A DNA stretch of 10,293 bases from JAQUYS01 sp964430665 (GTDB lineage Archaea; Nanobdellota; Nanobdellia; Woesearchaeales; SKGA01). The notes beneath the pieces were generated by a model. The model was not told where the DNA came from and did not search any database. It saw only the letters and a program-made list of their open reading frames with translations. This document shows, in pieces, positions 6,947 to 10,293 of this stretch. The stretch lies in assembly GCA_964430665.1 (NCBI GenBank), contig CAYSFC010000025.1:1-10293 (forward strand), in the 5' to 3' direction. Within the stretch, counting starts at the first letter, position 1, and each line of letters opens with the position of its first letter. The position numbers and the translations under genes are program-made.

Positions 6947-6959
6947 AAAAAATTTTTTT
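6947..6959 (-). promoter_or_regulatory. A6T7 box upstream of the 130-aa gene
   Basis: AAAAAATTTTTTT; junction 6952/6953 is 16 nt upstream of the first base of the ATG (6936). This is the fourth instance of the fixed-distance box. Confidence 0.5.
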
Positions 6960-6974
6960 ATTTTTTTTAAATTT

Positions 6975-7586
6975 CTAAAATTGTAATTTTGATTTTTCTA
7001 AATAATTTTGAAAATCTTCAATCAATTTTTCTTCATCTCCTTCAAGTGTTATTACATGAAAATTGTTTAAAAGAAAAATATAATATTTATTGTAATAAAA
7101 ATATAAATTTTCTAAAAATAGTTCTGAATAATTATTTTCACCATCTCTGTTTCTTTTGTTTATATTTTCTTTCATTTTTTCAAAAGAACATTTAATAAAA
7201 ATTATTACTGGAGAAAATTTTTTAAGTCCTTCAGTAAGTAATACAGAAGTATCAATTAAAAATTGTCTTTCTTTTGATGAAAGTGTTCCAGATTTAAATA
7301 AAGTTTCTGTAAAAGGTAAAACACATCCAGCCCAACGGTCATGAATTTCAATATGGTCATGGTCATCTAAAAATTCAAGCATTAAGTATTGTGTTGAATA
7401 ATATTTTAATATTTCTTTTTGAAATTTATATGGAGACAAATCTCCTTTTAAATATTTTTGTAATTGTTTTTTTCCTTTTTCAAATCCGGAAGGATATTCT
7501 TTTATAATATTATGTTTATCTGTTTTAATGTTGTTAATAAAAGTTGTTTTTCCAGCTCCAATTATACCATCTACAAAATATATCAT
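6975..7586 (-). CDS. dNK: Deoxynucleoside kinase (dNK / thymidine kinase-like), 203 aa
   Basis: This enzyme phosphorylates deoxynucleosides at the 5' position with ATP, feeding the dNTP pool for viral DNA synthesis. The Walker A P-loop GIIGAGKT spans residues 7-14 (K13), directly after the first beta strand (MIYFVD). HDRW at 82-85 corresponds to the DRS/ERS motif of the dNK family (Asp/Glu-Arg that contacts substrate and magnesium). RNRDGE (145-150) is the Arg-rich lid, followed by the typical helix 'Y-x-x-L-F-L-E-N-L-x-x-Y'. The length of 203 aa fits a complete viral dNK. The start at ATG 7584-7586 places the P-loop in its usual N-terminal position. It ends with TAG, the only non-TAA stop here. 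Substrate preference (dT, dC, dA or dG) cannot be read from the sequence. A thymidylate kinase (dTMP to dTDP) is the main alternative, less likely given the RxRDGE lid. Confidence 0.87.
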   Translation of the reverse strand: MIYFVDGIIGAGKTTFINNIKTDKHNIIKEYPSGFEKGKKQLQKYLKGDLSPYKFQKEILKYYSTQYLMLEFLDDHDHIEIHDRWAGCVLPFTETLFKSGTLSSKERQFLIDTSVLLTEGLKKFSPVIIFIKCSFEKMKENINKRNRDGENNYSELFLENLYFYYNKYYIFLLNNFHVITLEGDEEKLIEDFQNYLEKSKLQF

Positions 7587-7596
7587 ATCATATTGT

Positions 7597-7610
7597 ATAA
7601 AAAATAAAAT
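7597..7610 (-). promoter_or_regulatory. Candidate T-rich promoter element before the kinase
   Basis: On the minus strand this reads ATTTTATTTTTTAT, ending 10 nt before the ATG. It belongs with the similar strings before the 77-aa gene and the penton candidate. An A/T-run junction at the 16-nt position is absent here, so the kinase is not in the A6T5 group. Confidence 0.3.
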
Positions 7611-7637
7611 TAAAAAATTAATTTTTTTGATAATTTA

Positions 7638-10293
7638 TTATTTCATTAAAACTGGATAAAATTTGTATCTATCATTTTCTAAAGCTTTTAATTCATCAGA
7701 TAAATCTAGATCTTCTCTAGAACCTGTAATATATCCAATGAAATAGTTTTCTAATTTTTTAAATTTATCATCTGTTGCTTCACAATAGCCAAAATCATTT
7801 GCAATAACTAATTTATTTAATGTTGGATCAGAATAAATGTCAATTAATACTAATACATCTCCATGAGTTGCAAAATTAGTATATGTCTTAAATGGAGAAA
7901 TTCCACATTTGTTTCCAAAAGCTTTATCTAGTGTATCAATTGAATTTTGACCTGAAATATGACTACAAGCAATACCAGCAACAATATTTGATCCATCATA
8001 TTCTGCAACTTGAGGTATACATTGAGTTGTATTAACTTTACCAGATAAATCAAAATCATTTATTTCTGAATTAAATTGTCCAACTTTACCTGTTATCATA
8101 ACTGGTCTTCCAACTAATGATTCTTGTGTAATTTGATTTGTTGCGTGTAAAATAGTTTGAGTTAATTCTCCATGTGAAGCAGTACATCTAATATAACTTC
8201 TATAACTCAAATTATTGTATGAAAAATTAATGTCATGTTCCGCATCTGGTTCCCACCAAACATTTGTTACACCGTTTGGTGATTGGTAATTAAATCTTAC
8301 ATTATTTGATTCATCAATAAAACTTCTAAAATAATTTGTTGAACCATATCTTCTCAATACAATATATTTTGATGATATTTCATCTGGTAAAATTATTGTT
8401 TTTTCATTTGAAGAATCTAAAAATTCTATTTTTGAAGTACTTCCTCCATATATTTCAATATGTTCATAATCTGAGGAATTTCCTGAAGTAAATCCTTCGT
8501 TAAAATATAATTTATCTGTTGTTCCATTTATTTCTATAAAAGTTTTTGTTGAAGCTGGAATTAATTTTGAAATATAAAAATTTTCAAAACCCGTTGATAA
8601 AATATATTGATTTGTTTGAGAATTTTTTTTCAATAATAAATCAATGAAAGAATTTTCTCCAGAAATTTCAAATGTATTTCTATCAGATGCAATAGGAGAA
8701 TAAAATCTTGTATCTCCTTTTTCAAATTTTACATTATTTATATTATTAATACTACTATTTTTTAAATCTATTAAAGAAGTACCAGCAATATACTCCATTA
8801 CTGGAATTCTATTGTCTGATGAATAATAACCAAAATCAAAAACTCCATCGTTATTAGAAATAAAATAATCACCATAACCAATAACTCCGTTGTATCCTGA
8901 TAATACAATTTCAGGTTTTTTAAATGCTGGATATCTTGGATCTTGAAATAAATAACTTGCTTTTTCTGCAAGTCCATTTGTAATGAATTTATTATTTCCA
9001 CCGAAAAATGGATTTGCTTCATCAAATGTTGGACAATTTAAAATTGCTAGATTTTGCATATCTAAATTTCTTGAAACAAAAATATTTCCAGGACCTGAAC
9101 ATGTAAGTATATTATTTCTTGTATTTGAATTATAGTATCCAATTTGAAGTTGAGAAGCAAGATTTGTAAAATACCAATCATAATAATTATCACTAAAATC
9201 CAAATTTCTACCAAGCATAATTTCAATATTTCTTCTTGGAGTCGGATCATCATTTTTTGGGTCTCTAAAAATATATGAAGCAATATTTGATGGAGATTCT
9301 TCAAAATAAACAATACCTCCTTTAAATGTTTCATTATCAATAAGATATTGAATGTTTGATGTATTTGTAGAAATATTATTTTCAATTGTAGATAACGTTG
9401 AACAATTAATAATCTCATTATTTGACATATCAATTGTTTTTAAAATTGGAATTGTTGAATCAACTCCATCAATTTTTTTAGTTTGAATACCATAAAATAA
9501 AGTCATAATCGCAGTTGCCCAATCAACTTGGTATACTGTTTTATTATATGAGGGTCTTTGAACTTTTAATTTTAATATAGCTGTTTCGTTAGACCAAGTA
9601 TAATCCGAATAAACGTCAGTTGCTTGATCTTTTCTTCTTAAACTTAAAGCTGGTGTTGTATCACTTGGTGATTGTATTGTAAAAGTGTTAATATTTGTAA
9701 CAGGGTCTGTTACGGCATCTAATTTAATTGATTTAAATAAAATTGGAACATTTATTGCACAATTTTCTGTAACTACTATTTTTGGAATAGTAACATTAAA
9801 TGCACCATTAGAAATGTTTGTTGTTGAAATTGTGTTTGCAATTAAATTACTTATATTAGATAAATCTGAATTTAAAAACGAAATTTCATTACCTGATTGT
9901 GCTGAAATTAATGAGGTTTCTAAATTATTTGTTGTTAATTTTGTTAAATCAGTTATTTCTGAAGGAATTGAAATAGAAGTATTTGGTGAAATAGGAGTTA
10001 AAGTGTTTGTATTTGTTGTTAATGAAGAAATCTCTGTAATATCTTCAAGTGCTGTTGGAATTGAAATGGAAGTATTTGGTGAAATAGGAGTTAATGTATT
10101 TGTATTTGTTGTTAATGAAGAAATCTCTGTAATATCTTCGAGTGTTGTTGGAATTGAAATGGAAGTATTTGGTGAAATAGGAGTTAATGTATTTGTATTT
10201 GTTGTTAATGAAGAAATCTCTGTAATATCTTCGAGTGTTGTTGGAATTGAAATGGAAGTATTTGGTGAAATAGGAGTTAATGTATTTGTATTT
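7638..10293 (-). CDS. Long repetitive fibre-like virion protein (5' end beyond the right edge)
   Basis: The minus-strand frame ending at TAA 7638 is open without interruption to the right edge, giving about 884 residues in view. The ATG at 9506 is internal: coherent coding continues upstream of it (for example QRPSYNKTVYQVDWATAIM), so the true start lies outside. In order, the visible protein has 31-aa Thr/Ser/Ile-rich tandem repeats (9977-10293), a polar Ile/Asn-rich stretch resembling a coiled coil or beta-helix (LDMSNNEI-type segments), a duplicated ~107-aa beta-rich module (copies near 8937-9281), further beta strands, and a C-terminal domain containing IVAGIACSHISG and FATHGDVLVLID and ending KFYPVLMK. 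Elongated repeats followed by a compact C-terminal domain are typical of trimeric attachment fibres. No peptidase S74 chaperone motif is visible. A surface adhesin is the best inference; no homologue is claimed. Confidence 0.8.
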   Translation of the reverse strand, partial: NTNTLTPISPNTSISIPTTLEDITEISSLTTNTNTLTPISPNTSISIPTTLEDITEISSLTTNTNTLTPISPNTSISIPTALEDITEISSLTTNTNTLTPISPNTSISIPSEITDLTKLTTNNLETSLISAQSGNEISFLNSDLSNISNLIANTISTTNISNGAFNVTIPKIVVTENCAINVPILFKSIKLDAVTDPVTNINTFTIQSPSDTTPALSLRRKDQATDVYSDYTWSNETAILKLKVQRPSYNKTVYQVDWATAIMTLFYGIQTKKIDGVDSTIPILKTIDMSNNEIINCSTLSTIENNISTNTSNIQYLIDNETFKGGIVYFEESPSNIASYIFRDPKNDDPTPRRNIEIMLGRNLDFSDNYYDWYFTNLASQLQIGYYNSNTRNNILTCSGPGNIFVSRNLDMQNLAILNCPTFDEANPFFGGNNKFITNGLAEKASYLFQDPRYPAFKKPEIVLSGYNGVIGYGDYFISNNDGVFDFGYYSSDNRIPVMEYIAGTSLIDLKNSSINNINNVKFEKGDTRFYSPIASDRNTFEISGENSFIDLLLKKNSQTNQYILSTGFENFYISKLIPASTKTFIEINGTTDKLYFNEGFTSGNSSDYEHIEIYGGSTSKIEFLDSSNEKTIILPDEISSKYIVLRRYGSTNYFRSFIDESNNVRFNYQSPNGVTNVWWEPDAEHDINFSYNNLSYRSYIRCTASHGELTQTILHATNQITQESLVGRPVMITGKVGQFNSEINDFDLSGKVNTTQCIPQVAEYDGSNIVAGIACSHISGQNSIDTLDKAFGNKCGISPFKTYTNFATHGDVLVLIDIYSDPTLNKLVIANDFGYCEATDDKFKKLENYFIGYITGSREDLDLSDELKALENDRYKFYPVLMK
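8745..9440 (-). repeat. Duplicated beta-rich module with LDMxN-type linkers inside the fibre protein
   Basis: ASYIFRDP (9258-9281) and ASYLFQDP (8937-8960) lie 321 bp, or 107 codons, apart. Each is followed about 45 residues later by a matching GYY segment (IGYYNSNTR and FGYYSSDNR). Three similar linkers bracket these modules: TIDMSNNEIINC (~9403-9438), NLDMQNLAILNC (~9030-9065) and LIDLKNSSINNI (~8740-8778). The copies are diverged at nucleotide level, so this is an old internal duplication, unlike the fresh repeats further right. Confidence 0.65.
9977..10293 (-). repeat. 93-bp in-frame tandem repeats (31 aa per unit) in the fibre gene
   Basis: Unit starts are at 9977, 10070, 10163 and 10256, exactly 93 bp apart; the fourth unit is cut by the window edge. 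Units 2 and 3 look identical, and unit 1 differs from them at about four positions, so the array expanded recently from the right or is being homogenised. Each unit encodes 31 residues including NTNTLTPISPNTSISIP and LEDITEISSL, mixing a Thr/Ser/Pro beta-like half with a Leu/Ile heptad-like half. A decayed partial copy (TSISIPSEITDLTKLTT-like) lies just left of the array. The total copy number is unknown because the array leaves the window. Confidence 0.93.

Noticed and set aside
6989..7344. Two plus-strand frames antisense to the kinase
   Set aside because: Phe/Leu/Asn-rich shadows of the well-supported kinase gene.
7583..7591. Out-of-frame ATG-ATA-TGA overlapping the kinase start
   Set aside because: A two-codon frame is not a gene. 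It could affect initiation, but nothing supports a regulatory role.
8798..9433. Overlapping minus-strand frames of 75 and 123 aa within the fibre gene
   Set aside because: They are in another frame of a long continuous gene and have low-complexity Ile/Leu/Met-rich translations typical of A/T-rich shadow frames.
1..10293. A ciliate-type or mitochondrial genetic code
   Set aside because: TAA and TAG stand at coherent gene ends immediately before spacers and the next gene, and no gene needs an in-frame TGA, TAA or TAG to stay open.
1..10293. CRISPR arrays, tRNA genes, insertion sequences or terminal inverted repeats
   Set aside because: No spaced direct repeats, cloverleaf-like segments or transposase genes were seen. 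The only arrays are in-frame coding repeats, and the window does not appear to include a genome end.

Overview
The window is a strongly AT-rich, densely packed stretch of what looks like a small eukaryotic double-stranded DNA virus or an integrated virus-like element of the polinton-like / Maverick-Polinton type. Three things support this: a long family-B DNA polymerase with the signature of protein-primed (PolB2-type) enzymes, a small deoxynucleoside kinase, and structural-looking genes (a candidate jelly-roll penton/minor capsid protein and a long repetitive fibre-like protein). Spacers are only about 30-90 bp and nearly pure A/T, there are no rRNA or tRNA genes, and Shine-Dalgarno-like sequences are absent. 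Nine of the ten genes end inside the window with TAA and the kinase ends with TAG, so the standard code fits. No major capsid protein, packaging ATPase, maturation protease, integrase or terminal inverted repeat is visible, so assignment to this virus group is an inference from gene content. By itself the sequence cannot separate a free virus from a host-integrated copy.

Layout. On the left, three plus-strand genes: the C-terminal end of an unknown repeat-containing protein (1-306), a 290-aa candidate penton/minor capsid protein (338-1210) and a 92-aa orphan (1260-1538). A 33-bp A/T spacer holding a perfect 16-bp palindrome separates these from a convergent minus-strand block that fills the rest of the window. 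In its transcription order, right to left, that block contains: a long fibre-like protein that enters from the right edge and ends at 7638, deoxynucleoside kinase (6975-7586), four small orphan genes (130, 77, 78 and 153 aa), and the 1275-aa polymerase (1572-5399).

How the genes fit together. The polymerase would copy the linear genome from a protein primer, and the kinase would supply dNTP precursors. The small genes between them may be replication or regulatory accessories, including a possible terminal protein, though none is recognisable. The penton candidate and the fibre protein would be virion components, the fibre probably mediating attachment. Four minus-strand genes (polymerase, 153 aa, 78 aa, 130 aa) carry an identical A-run/T-run box whose A/T junction lies exactly 16 nt upstream of the first base of the ATG. 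Three others (penton, 77 aa, kinase) share a different T-rich element. This suggests two promoter classes.

Annotation corrections of note. The polymerase begins at the ATG at 5399, not at an upstream TTG. The penton candidate begins at 338. The fibre gene does not start at the ATG at 9506: its frame stays open through the right edge and runs into at least three and a half copies of a 93-bp tandem repeat.
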